A stretch of DNA of 64,000 nucleotides from positions 1,984,001-2,048,000 of the forward strand of contig JABYQN010000004.1 of NCBI GenBank assembly GCA_022606135.1. Reading direction: 5' to 3'. Under the pieces are notes generated by a model. That model had not been told where the DNA came from, did no database searches, and was given only the letters and a program-made list of their open reading frames with translations. Shown here piece by piece: positions 8,536 through 19,104 of the stretch (position 1 is its first letter; every line of letters begins with the position of its first letter). Source of the DNA: Fomes fomentarius (taxonomy: Eukaryota > Basidiomycota > Agaricomycetes > Polyporales > Polyporaceae). A program made the position numbers and the translations under genes.

Positions 8536-11170
8536 ATGTCTCAGAAGACCATCACAGTGCTCGACGAGTCCGAGCTCAAGGATGGAGAGATGTAAGTTCT
8601 GTGAACCTTTTCCATTCACGCACATGCCTAGTATATGCAACTCGCGTCCATTGCGCGATCTGGGGATTGGCACGACTTCTGCCGTTGAAACTCTCGAACG
8701 ACAGAGCATCATGTCTTGTCCTACAAGCTGATGCGCCAAAGACCTCGTCACTGATCCATAAAACACAGGAAGCAAGTTGAGTTCGAAGGGAGTGGTAAAG
8801 TCCTACTCTCTCGTCTGGGGGACAAGATTCACGCCACCAGCGCGTTCTGCACCCACTATGGAGCTCCTCTGGCGAAGGGTGTTCTCACTGCGGATGGCCG
8901 TGTAGTTTGGTGAATGATTGATAACTTCAACTTGCCTCGCAAGCACCTATGCTGACATGCCTGGCAACAGTCCATGGCACGGTGGTAAGTCACCACCATA
9001 ATCTTGTATCTCTTGCTATATGCGCGTCCCCACCATTGCCGTATCAATGACGAACACTTACTAACCATATGCCGCTTGCATAGCGTGCTTCAATGTCTGT
9101 ACCGGTGACATCGGTATGTTTACAGCCTCTGCGGATAGACTCCGAATTTCGTTGCTGACCGCCTTACAGAGGATGCGCCTGCTCCGGCTGCGCTTCACAC
9201 GTTCAAAGCGGAGGTGGTCAATGGGAAAATTCAGGTTACTGCGGATCCCAGCGCGACTCTTAGCGCAAATAAGTCGCGGCCCCCCAAGCTGCTTGCGACA
9301 GGCCCCGACATTCTCGTAGGTCAGGGCAAGGGGGTCGTGATTGTAGGTGGTGGGAGCGGCGGCTTCAATGCAATTGAAAGTTTGCGAGAGGTAAGACCGC
9401 ACTTAGTGCCACTGATTGGTGACCTTAACCCTACCTTCGTCCGCAGCACGGCTACAAGGGTCCTATCACAGTTGTGTCCAAGGAGAATTATGCTCCGATC
9501 GATCGGTGAGCTCACCTGACCATTACTCCAACACCTTGACTTTATGCCATCGCCAGCACGAAGTTGAGCAAAGCACTCGTCACCGACGCATCCAAAATCG
9601 AGTGGCGGCCCGCTGCCGAACTTCGGTCAAAGTATGGTGTCGACCTTCGCACTGGGACAGAAGTTTCCGGTGTAGATCTTGCCTCGAAGGAGGTCATCAT
9701 TGCGGCCACACATGAACGAGTGCCCTACGAGAGCCTTATCCTAGCTAGCGGCGGTGTGCCACGCAGACTGCCCATACCAGGGAAGGACCTTGCGAACGTC
9801 TTGACTTTGAGAGACGTCGAGGATGCAAAGAAGATTGATGCAGGTGCGTTGCATCCAAGTGTCGCTAGGTCACGGAGTACTCAAATCGAGGCCCGGCGCA
9901 GCTGTTAAGGAAGGAAAGCGTCTAGTTGTGATTGGCTCCTCGTTCATTAGCATGGAGCTCGTGGTCGCCGTTACGAACCGCAAGTTGGCATCGATTGACG
10001 TGATTGGCCAGGAAGAATTCCCGTTCGAGTTGGTTCTTGGCAAACAGGTCGGTGCTGGCCTGAAGAAGGTGAGATGTACTTCACATGGCCTGACTGGGAT
10101 GTCTACTCACGAGAGCACCACAGTTCCATGAATCGAAGGGCATCAACTTCCACCCGCAATCGAAGGTCGAGAAGATCATCACTTCTGACTCGGACCCCTC
10201 CATTGCCGGTGCTGTCGTCGTAACGTCGAACAGCGGACAGAGCACTACCCTCCAAGCAGATGTTGTTGTGATGGGCGTTGGTGTCGCACCTGCGACGGAG
10301 TACCTGAAGAACAGTAAGGGCTTCGAGCAGGTGGTAGACAAGACCGGTGCTGTCCAAGTGGATGAATACCTCAAGGTCAAGGGTCTCAGTGATGTTTACG
10401 CGATTGGTGAGTTGAATGCGAATCAGACAGTGCCGCCGGCGTCGCTCATTACTCACGGCCGCAGGCGACATTGCCTTGTACCCTCAGCATGGTACTGGCG
10501 AGTCGAGGAGGATCGAGCACTGGAACGTGAGTTGCCGGTTCTCTGGCCTTCATGCGGTAGGATAACTCACCTTTCATGATAGGTTGCTGGAAACCAGGGT
10601 CGTGCTGTCGGTAAGACAATCGCCGAGGGCAATGGCCAGCCGTTCGTCAAGGTTCCTATATTCTGGAGTGCACGTGAGTCTGTGAAAGTCATCTTCGCAC
10701 TCCCCGTATTCACCTTTCTGCTCATAGAGGGGCAGCAGTTGCGGTACTGCGGTGTTGGCTCGGGATACGACGACGTCATCATCGACGGCAACCCAGACGA
10801 GTTGAAGGTACGAGTTCTTGACACCCTGGTCTGAATGGGTATTGATGGTGTAAGCACAGTTTGTTGCGTACTATGTGAAGGGTGACAAGGTAATAGCGGT
10901 CGCTAGGTGAGAATTCTGCAAAATCTTAAAGCAGAGCTAGTTGCTCACTATGTGTACTGTTGAACAGCATGCAGAAAGACCCCGTCGTCGTCAAGGCCTC
11001 CGAGCTGCTTAGGCTCGGTCTTATGCCCTCCCCGACGGAGATCAGGGCTGGCAAGGTACATGCTCTTGCTCTCATCGTCCGTGTGCTTGCCGTGTCTGAG
11101 AATGCGATTGCAGGACTTGCTGTCGATTGACCTTTCGACTGTTGGCGCGAAGGCGAAGGTTGTGGCATGA
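8536..11170 (+). CDS. Rieske-domain AIF-like (AIFM3-type) NADH oxidoreductase
   Basis: ATG at 8536 (MSQKTITVLDESELKDGEM), stop TGA at 11168-11170, about ten short introns, roughly 545 residues after splicing. The N-terminal Rieske [2Fe-2S] domain has C46-T-H48 (FCTHYGAPL) and C66-P-W-H69-G, both ligand pairs present. A pyridine nucleotide-disulfide oxidoreductase domain follows: FAD-binding VVIVGGGSGGFNAIESLRE, KALVTD, LILASGGVPRRLPIPG, NAD-binding RLVVIGSSFISMELV, ADVVVMGVGVAP and VYAIGDIALY. The C-terminal dimer/reductase-like domain has FWSARGAAVAVRYCG. Family members pass electrons from NAD(P)H through FAD to the Rieske cluster; animal AIFM3 is linked to apoptosis. No mitochondrial presequence is visible, so a cytosolic location is possible. 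All key cofactor motifs are intact. Confidence 0.9.
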
Positions 11171-11750
11171 TAACGAGGTGGACTGCTCACCAGGGGGGCT
11201 CAGAAGTTTCAAACGTTTGTTGTATCATTACTGGATGGACTGTGCAACGAAAGATCGCTGTGTGCCATACTTCTCAAAACATCACGGTGTCGAAAGTCGA
11301 AGTACTAGTCCGGAGTCGGAAGTCCGGCCTGCAGGAAAATGTATGATTACGTCTAAAGTAGTTGGAGGTGGTGGGTCTAGAGAACACTGAATAGGGCTCT
11401 CGGAACGCGCGCTAACCTGTCTCCAGTGCCCATCTCCTGAGTGGGCCCTTTATGGCATCCTGCTCCTGCTAGTACGCGCGAGCTGAGCTCATTCTGAGGG
11501 CCCTGTAGAGCATGAGCCGAGACCGCCATTTTTAATATTTTCCGGGGCCATAGTTTGTCCACAATCTGTTTTCATAGGTCCCAAAGTTCCTCATCCTGCA
11601 CAGCCGGCGAAGGATGACGTCACACTTCGTTCCTACTCGTGAACATGAACGTAACTGGTTCTCAGGTACATGATTACACTCGTAGGTAGGACACTGACAA
11701 CACTACACGACTACTGTTACGACGGTGCTGTGTAGCGAACGGATGGGACT
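11171..11750. other. Intergenic between two converging genes
   Basis: Nothing recognisable. The interval lies between the stop codons of the Rieske-AIF gene (+) and the gene ending at 11751 (-), so it should mainly hold 3' untranslated sequence. Confidence 0.5.
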
Positions 11751-12528
11751 TCAAGAGGGCTCGATCTTGACCTCTCCCTCTGATGCACGAACTTTCTCGC
11801 TCAATTCCTCCATGTCCCTCGTCCCCTTCTCGCCCGCGCTGGTTCTCATCTTGCAATCTGAGTGTTCGATCTCGTCACGATCTGGGAACGGCACCTCCTC
11901 AATCGAACGCCTCACGGCCGCATCCAGCCACTCGCCGTCGTGCCTACTCGTGAGCGGCTTGCCCATGTCCATGCGGAGGATGTGGATGAGCCAGGACGCC
12001 TGGCCGCGCTTGAGGCTGAGGGTGCCCTTCTGCGAGGCGGCGGGCGGGATGCCGAGGCGATGAGTCAGGTCATCGATCCAGTTCTTCTGCTCCTCCGTCA
12101 CGTCGTCGTGGCAGTGTATCCAGGTCGACGGGTGCGGAGGAACCTCGGCCTAGGATGTTTGGCAGACAGAGGGAGGGGAATGAGAAAACAGTAGATGCGA
12201 CGGCGGACGCGAGTACTTACCGGAGGAGCGCGTCCCAGGCCGTTGATGTACTGCTCAGTGACTTCCTCTTTACGCTCATACTTGTCGAGAAGCATGCTCG
12301 CTTCGACTTTCGTAACGTTCTGCCCCTTGTTGTATTTCTCCTCAATGAGCCTTCCTGCGGTTCGGTCGAAGACAAAGACGTATCGCAACTGCTGGTTCGT
12401 CATGGGCTCTGCATGGGTAGGGAGGTTAAAAGGACAATGTGAGGAGCCTGGGGGACAGGCACAATGGATATAGACGTACCCGAGCCTGTCGCCCACATGT
12501 CGGGGGTGTATCCAATCCAGCGATTCAT
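11751..12528 (-). CDS. Conserved-looking small protein of unknown function
   Basis: Three exons on the minus strand starting MNRWIGYTPDMWATGSG at 12528 and ending EGEVKIEPS with a TGA at 11751-11753. Both introns have good borders: GTACGT...TGCAG near 12480-12415, and GTAAGT...CCTAG near 12222-12152. The product is about 205 residues and has no signal peptide or membrane helix. The middle exon carries LRYVFVFDRTAGRLIEEKYN and KYERKEEVTEQYINGLGR. The last exon is hydrophilic, with a charged tail (DMEELSEKVRASEGE) that could form a short helix. I do not recognise a domain. The clean splice sites and continuous frame support a real gene. Confidence 0.6.
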
Positions 12529-12649
12529 CGTGGATGCTTGTTGGACGCAGTTCTAGGTCTGTCGTGGTGCGGTGAGTTCACGTTGTTCATAGTATGATGA
12601 AAGGGGTGCGTACTAGTTCTGATGGGTGAGGTTGTAGTGAGGGGAAGAG

Positions 12650-12857
12650 TCACGACTGCGGTGCTGCAGTTTATATTCCCCCCCGGGCCCTCCCTAGGAT
12701 GAACGCGTCTGCATTTTAAAGTTGTTATTATGTAAGTCGTCCATAGGTGGTGTCTACTTACTGCCACAGTTGCGTCGTCCATTGAGTCACAACTGCGGTG
12801 CTGCAGCTTATATCTCCCTTCCTTCGGGCCCGCTGATCCCCACGATGAACGCGCCTC
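12650..12857 (-). promoter_or_regulatory. Tandemly duplicated core-promoter module
   Basis: Two copies of a ~65-70 base module start at 12650 and 12787 (137-base spacing). Each reads TCAC.ACTGCGGTGCTGCAG, a TATA element, a C-rich run, GGGCCC, and GATGAACGCG. On the minus strand the copies carry TATAAA (12670-12675) and TATAAG (12807-12812). The proximal TATA is about 142 bases before the ATG at 12528, so both could drive that gene. Confidence 0.6.
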
Positions 12858-13133
12858 AGCAGTGGTAGTAAAGCCATTAGAAACTTGTCCAGAGTCTAGT
12901 ACTTACTGCCAAACTTGAAGTTGCGAGTACATAACAAATGGGAGCCGCCGTTTCCCGGACTAGGCCTTCTATGCACATTTACGTGATGTGTAGCGTTATA
13001 TCGACCAAGCAGCTGGGCAGTGGTGGACCTTGCGAGACTATCACTGCTCCCAACCTCAACACGTAGCACGTGATCGTGGAGACGCGTGCGAGGCGCTAGA
13101 GCCTGAGCCTGTTGCGCCTTCCGAAGACTGAGG

Positions 13134-15984
13134 ATGGCCACACTCATCCTCTCGCTCGTATTAATGGCGTCGTCACGGGTTCAGTCCAGCAAACCCCCTT
13201 CCAAGTCTTACTGGAAAGGCAAGGCTAGGGCGACCGAGTCCGACTATGACGACTTGAACCCAACAATCACCTACCGACATCTCCTATCCAACAATCTCGG
13301 CGTCCGCGACCCCCTGCGTGTCATCGCACTCTGCGATAGCGATGCCTTCTATGCAGCGTGCGAGCAAGTCCGACTAAATATAGACCCAAATCTGCCCCTA
13401 GTCGTTTTGCAGTGGGACTCGCTCATCGCAGTCAACTATCCCGCGCGCAAGTTTGACATCTCGCGGATGTGCAAGGTGTGGGAGGCGAAGAAGAAGTGCC
13501 CGAATCTCGTCGTTGTGCATGTCGCAACATTGCGGGAGGGGGATACCGAGCCGGGGTACTGGGAGAATCCTGACACCCACACGCACAAGGTTTCGCTGGA
13601 CCATTATCGGAGGGAGAGCATGAAGATTATCCAGTTATTTAAGGAGGGGTTGCCTACTGGGGAAGTTGGTGAGTTCCTAATTGAACTGTGTGGGTGGAAG
13701 CAGAGACTTGAGCTACGCGTCGGTGCAGAGAAGGCGTCGATAGACGAGGCGTTCATCGACTTCACGAGGCCGGTACGCGAAGAGCTACTCAAGAGATATC
13801 CGTACCTGGCTACGGTACCACCAGATGCACCGAATGGTCTTGATAGTCCGCTTCCTCCGCCACCACCTATCTCATGGGAGGGCAGAGGGAACGTCATATC
13901 TGTCAATCCGCCAAAGGAGAAGCCGCCTGAAGACAAGCCAGAATTATCTACTGTTGCTGAAGAGGATCACAGTATAGAAGAAGACGATGAACAGACAACG
14001 TGGCACGACGTCGCGTTGTCCATCGCGGCGGAGTTGATGATGCGGATACGAGAGGACATACGAACTAAACTGGGATACACTACTTCTGCTGTGAGTACGA
14101 GGATACGCTCGTCTGCTGGCTATTCGGGAATTGACTGATGTACTCCAGGGCCTCGCGAGGAATAAGTTCTTGGCGAAAGTGAGCGTGATAGGCTGTCGAC
14201 TGATATAACGAATGTTGACTTACAACCGTATTCAGCTTACAGCATCGTACAGGAAACCGATGAATCAGGTTGGTACCATGTCGAACTGGGGATGTGCGTT
14301 CTTAACTGAGGATACCGTAGACCATCCTACGGAACGCCGCGATTCCTAACTATCTCAGGCCAATGCCCTTCCAGAAGGTACGTACGGTTGCCCTGTGTCA
14401 TGAGAGTGGCGTAGACGTGGTCAGCGTGGTTGTCAACCTTGTTTCCTAGATCAGGTTTCTAGGGGGAAAGCTCGGAAAGGCTCTTGCAGAAGAGTATGAT
14501 GTCTCTACTGTTGGTGACTTGTTGTATGTCGTTCCAACTTCCCGCAGATTGCAGCGCTTCTTTCGTCATGGTTGCTAACGAGGTGTGGGAACAGGACGAT
14601 AAGCCTCGGTAAGCTTAATGGATAACACTTTTGAAACTACACCGATGCTCAACAGCTACCGTTGACAAGAGGAGATGCAGCGGAAGTTTGGAGAGAACGC
14701 GATTTGGGTTTACGAGATTATACGGTATGTGCCTGCGCATACTCGTGCAAGGGTTTACGACGCTCACTATTCAAGTGTCTTTTCAGTGCAATCGATCGAT
14801 CAGAGGGTGGGTTTTTTTAGTCCACACTTCGTCATCTCGTCATCGCTCTATCATCAGCTCAAACCACGTTGTGTCCGTAGTCAAGGAGAAATCCGCGGTC
14901 AACAAGAGCATGCTTGCAGCGAAGAACCTTCCACAACCAGTCACGAAGTCCACGGATGGTTATAGCTGGATACGGATCCTAGCAGCTGAACTCGCGCTTC
15001 GCCTCAACGATGCGCGCGAGACTAATCCTGCGCTCTGGCCAAAGAGCATCGTGATGGGTATTCAACAAGGTGTGTCGGCGTACTACGAACTCGATCTCAC
15101 ACCTCGACGTCGCTTCGTAATCACGGGTGTGAACCGTTGTCGTCCGCGACTGGTCTTGGAAGGTTAACACTGATGTCTTCCTACGTTCGCCATATCAAGG
15201 TTGGCACACCTCCAGATCTAAGCAGACCCCGTTTCCTTTCACGAAAAACATCACTGCGGATGTAGTCATGTCGTTCGGAGAGAAGCTGTGGAAAGAGCTT
15301 GTTGGGCCAAGCGGATCGACGCCGTTCAAGATCACACACATATCCCTGTCGTTCTCCGGAATCGGCATGATGGAAGCAGGGCAACGGACCATTGAGGGTT
15401 TTTTGACTTCTCGCAACTCATCCGACGATCAGTTCGTTTCTGCGATCTCAGAAGGCAGCAAATCTCCTCGCAAACGTCCACGGTCACCATCTGCGTCAAG
15501 CGGCAAACCGGAGTCAAAAGGGCGCCAGCTTCACAGCAGACAAGATCACGCCGGTAGCAGCAGTCGTGCGGTATTCGTGGACGATGGTCGCTCAGAACAA
15601 CCGACAGAGAAGGAAACATATGGCGAACAGTTCTCGTTCATTTGCGAGAAGTGCCACAAGCGGATATGGCTGCCTGATGCGCCTCGATCAGCGCCTGTGG
15701 CATCGGTAATTTATGATGTGGATAGCAGCGTTAGTACTGGTGGCGCAGACGGGGGCGGGGCTGGCGGGCCCATCCTTCCCGACGCGATCAGGGAAGATGC
15801 ACTGGCGGCGTTGAGACTCGAGCACGCTGATCTTCACTTCGCACAGGAGCTGGCGGCGGTGGTGGATGAGGGCGCGCCGAAGCGCGTCATTCGGCCCCCA
15901 GCCTCGACAGCCGCCAAGAAGAAAAGCACGAAGAAGTCGAAATCGGCAAACGAAGGCATCGCGAAGTTCTTCCAGAGGAAATGA
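13134..15984 (+). CDS. rad30: DNA polymerase eta (Y-family translesion polymerase)
   Basis: First in-frame ATG is 13134; a second ATG at 13164 (MASSRVQSSK) is an equally good start. About ten introns, for example 13668-13729, and about 750 residues. Motif I reads VIALCDSDAFYAACEQV with the catalytic Asp kept. SIDEAFIDFT carries the catalytic Asp-Glu pair. A variable Pro/acidic insertion separates it from the next part (WHDVALSIAAELMMRIREDI and LARNKFLAKLTASYRKP). Next come the helix-hairpin region (IRFLGGKLGKALAEEYDV) and the little-finger domain (DGYSWIRILAAELALRL; TPFKITHISLSFSGI). Near the C-terminus a UBZ-like zinc finger (FICEKCHKRIW...LRLEHADLHFAQEL) and a PIP-like tail (GIAKFFQRK) fit ubiquitinated-PCNA binding. 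It bypasses UV photoproducts in the nucleus. Stop at 15982-15984. Confidence 0.9.
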
Positions 15985-16269
15985 TGGCGCGCTGTTGTAA
16001 CGTGTAGTAGTGACTATCACCGTCAATTCGGATGCAACGAGGTGCGGTACATGTGATTGGTGGGATCGCGTTCCCCAGCACGGCGTGTGTACCGAGCGGG
16101 TCTCGCATCGTTGAGCGTGTTGAGCGCATGTGCGCCTGAGAGATCAATATGAGTGGATGAGACAGTGCGGGACAGCAACCAGGAGAGGGAGCATCAAAAA
16201 TCATGATCAAGTGTCGCACCGCCACGGCTGCCGCCATGGCTCGCGCGGATTGAAGACAAGGCGAAGTGC

Positions 16270-16352
16270 GCTGTTGCTGCTCGCGCTCTTTCGCTTTCTC
16301 TTCGTTCTCTCCTTCCGTTTTTTCATTCCCCTCTCTTCGTTTTCTTCAGGAC
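16270..16352 (+). promoter_or_regulatory. Pyrimidine-rich tract upstream of receptor-like gene
   Basis: A long CT-rich stretch (TCTTTCGCTTTCTCTTCGTT and similar) ends in TTTTCTTCAGG. This is typical of fungal core promoters or of the 3' end of an intron in the 5' untranslated region, about 200 bases before the ATG at 16553. Confidence 0.4.
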
Positions 16353-16552
16353 CGGTTCCCGTCTGCTTCGGTCAGACCCTTCGTTTCGACCACAGGCGCA
16401 GGACGACCTCTTTTGCGGTTCTCAGCAATTTTGGCCAGTCTGTCGGGGACAGTTCGTGCTTTGAGCCCTGCGTGATATATCTTTGCTTTTCTTCACGTCC
16501 TGCGCACCCTCTTTACTTGTCTACGCGACCGTCCAAGGACTTGACGAACATC

Positions 16553-19104
16553 ATGTCTGCGATTCCGAACAAGCTGGTGCTATCCAATGGTCAAGCGCAG
16601 TCTCTCGTCGTGAGTGAATTTCGCGCCCTTCCCAACGAGCGCGCCCCAGCTGAGCGCATTGGCAGGCCGTCGTTCTGTTTGCTACCATTTCCCTTACTGC
16701 TATCCTCTCCGTCTTCGTTGGGTACTCATGGGATCCTCTCATGTCTCTTCTGAGGCGCCGGTCCGGATCGAGCCAACACCATTCGCGGGCGTTCTTCCAC
16801 ACGCAGTTGGGAGCATACATCGCATCGTTGATGGTTTGCAACGCGATTAGTAGCATTGGAATGATGATTGATTCACAATGGGCGGGCGCGAGGGCTGTAT
16901 CCGTAGGTGAGTTCTCGTCTTTTGGCGTGAACGATAGGAGATGGAACTAAGTCGCGTCCCGTCACGTGCAGGGACTCTGTGCAACACACAAGGTATGACG
17001 GACCAAGAACGCGTGCGATACGAGGGAGAATGACTGTGTTTGTCACTCTAGGAATTCTCATGCAGATTGGGGATACGGGAGGAGCGTACTTCACGGCCGC
17101 GATCGCCATCCACTCGTTCAACACGCTTGTGCTTCGCAACAAGCTGGCGGGTTGGATTTGTTTGGCTGTCATGATCTTTGGCTGGCTTGTTGCAGTTCTT
17201 TTTGGTGAGTTGTGACAATCCTGCTCGTCGTCCGCACGCTTCTCAACAAGCTCCTGTCAGCTGCGACGCCAACCTGGCTGCGTAACCCCGTATTCGGGCC
17301 AGCATACGGTATTCAAGAGATTTCTTGCGGCCTCTCGCGCCGCTGGCCGCTCCTGAGCACAGGACTTCACCTTGTCCCGGTGTGTTTGCATTCGACATAC
17401 CATCTGTCAGCATGTACTGAACATGACTGCGAAGCTCCTGCTTGTCTCCGTCGTCTCCGTCATATTTTACACGATGGTGTTCCTGATCCTCCGTGGAACG
17501 CTAACGATCAAGAACGGTCTCAAGTTTAACTTCGATCGCTCGAACAGATGGAGTATGTCCAGCGTCACCACGGTCGAGTACCAACGCTTCATTGCTGCTG
17601 TTGCGCGAAGCATGCTCTGGTAAGTCCTCATACTTACATGCGTTGAACAGATTCCTAACGAATCTCTGGTGACAGGTACCCATTCGGTAAGCTGCAACCT
17701 GAGTTACATTTGATCATGAGCTGAACGTGCATCGTTTAGCGTACAACTTCCTCTTGCTGCCACATGTCATCGTTGATCTCACTCAGTCATCGGGTATCGC
17801 TGTTCCTTTCCAGGCAACCATCTTCGCCAACACCACCGCCTCGATGCTGGGTATGTGTGCGCTCCACTGGCAGCATATTCAGATGTTGACCTATATTTCT
17901 AGGCACTGCCAACGCCCTCATCCTGTGCAACACGTTGCGCATTTTGCGTCCATTCCTCCAGGGTAACCTGACCGTCGGTGGCAGCAGCTTCACGAGCAAA
18001 GGCAAGGATGCCGATATGGAAAGCTTCTTCGCGGGAGCCAAGTCGCCCATGGGTTTCTCGCCATCTCCACGCACGCCCAAGAACCCTGAGAAGGCGCTCC
18101 TGTCCAAGACGGAGAGCAAGCGCGAGTGGACCCCTCCTCCGCGCTCTGTCTCCAAGCCCATCGCCAACGTCGGTGCAACTGTTGCTCGTGGCTTCAACCG
18201 TATCAGCCGCACCGTTTCTCTCAAGCGCAAGGGCTCGCAGACGCAGCCCAACCCCATCATGAGCTCGACGACAACTGTTGCGCGCCCCATCACTCCCGTC
18301 GCCGAGCTCAATGCGATGATCACAGTACCAGAGCCTGTCATCAGGAAGAACCACCTCCCTGCGACCCCTCGCCTGCCAGGTGCCTCGCCCAGCCTTCCTG
18401 CTCCCCGCCGCGACACGCGCTCTCCGCTCATCCGGCAGCCAACCCTCACAGTGGAGACTCCCGAGGAGACGATCTATACAACGATCAAGCTGAACACTCC
18501 CGAACCTCCACGGAGGGCGCCGTCACAGAAGTCTCAGACAGCTTCCCACCGAACATCCGCGAGCGACTCCCTGCTTTCCATGTACCTCTCGCGCACCCCT
18601 GAGCAGGATGAGATGGAGAAACCTGCGCCGCCCCCGAAGCCGCTGCCGTCCAAGCCACGTCCTAACCCCATGCCGCTGTCTGCTCGCCCCCCTATGACCC
18701 AGAACTCGCTCGCGCCGTCGCCTCTTCCAAATCTCCGCTCCGCGCGTATCCCCGTTAACTACAACACGCCGGACAGGCAAGCGTTCGCGAACGACTGGGC
18801 TGAGCGTGTCAGCCGCGGTGCGCCCACCCCGACGACTGCGACGATCAAGCAAGAGCGCCGCCGTTCCCGGTCTCTCGACCTGAACCCCGCGGCGCTCTCC
18901 CGCACGCCTGCTATGCAGTCTGCGCGCACTCCGATGTTCGGCAGCTCGTTGACGGCTGAGACCCCTCGCCGTGACGCGAGCCTGAGCGCGGTCTCTGCTC
19001 GTACTCCGACGTTCGGCGCGCGCACGCCGTCTTCAGCACGCCGTCTCCCCGCGACCCCCAGCCGCTCGGGCAGCACGACGCCTGGCCAGTACGGCTACCT
19101 GTAA
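16553..19104 (+). CDS. Seven-helix receptor-like membrane protein with long Pro/Ser-rich cytoplasmic tail
   Basis: ATG 16553 (MSAIPNKLVLSNGQAQSLV), stop 19102-19104, about seven introns, roughly 720 residues. The N-terminal half has successive hydrophobic segments: AVVLFATISLTAILSVFVGY; LGAYIASLMVCNAISSIGMM; a GDTGGAYFTAAIAIHSFNTL segment; LAGWICLAVMIFGWLVAVLF; LLLVSVVSVIFYTMVFLILR; SMLWYPFAYNFLLLPHVIVD; and ATIFANTTASMLGTANALI followed by ILRPF. The layout resembles the Git3/cAMP-receptor-like fungal GPCR group. A single last exon from about 17905 encodes a basic, Pro/Ser/Thr-rich tail with repeated SRTP, SARTP and ETP phosphosite-like motifs. One intron near 17383-17412 would be unusually short. 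A role in nutrient or environment sensing through G-proteins is inferred; the ligand is unknown. Confidence 0.62.

Noticed and set aside
17787..18449. Minus-strand open frame opposite the receptor-like gene tail
   Set aside because: No domain or start context; it mirrors the GC-biased last exon on the plus strand.
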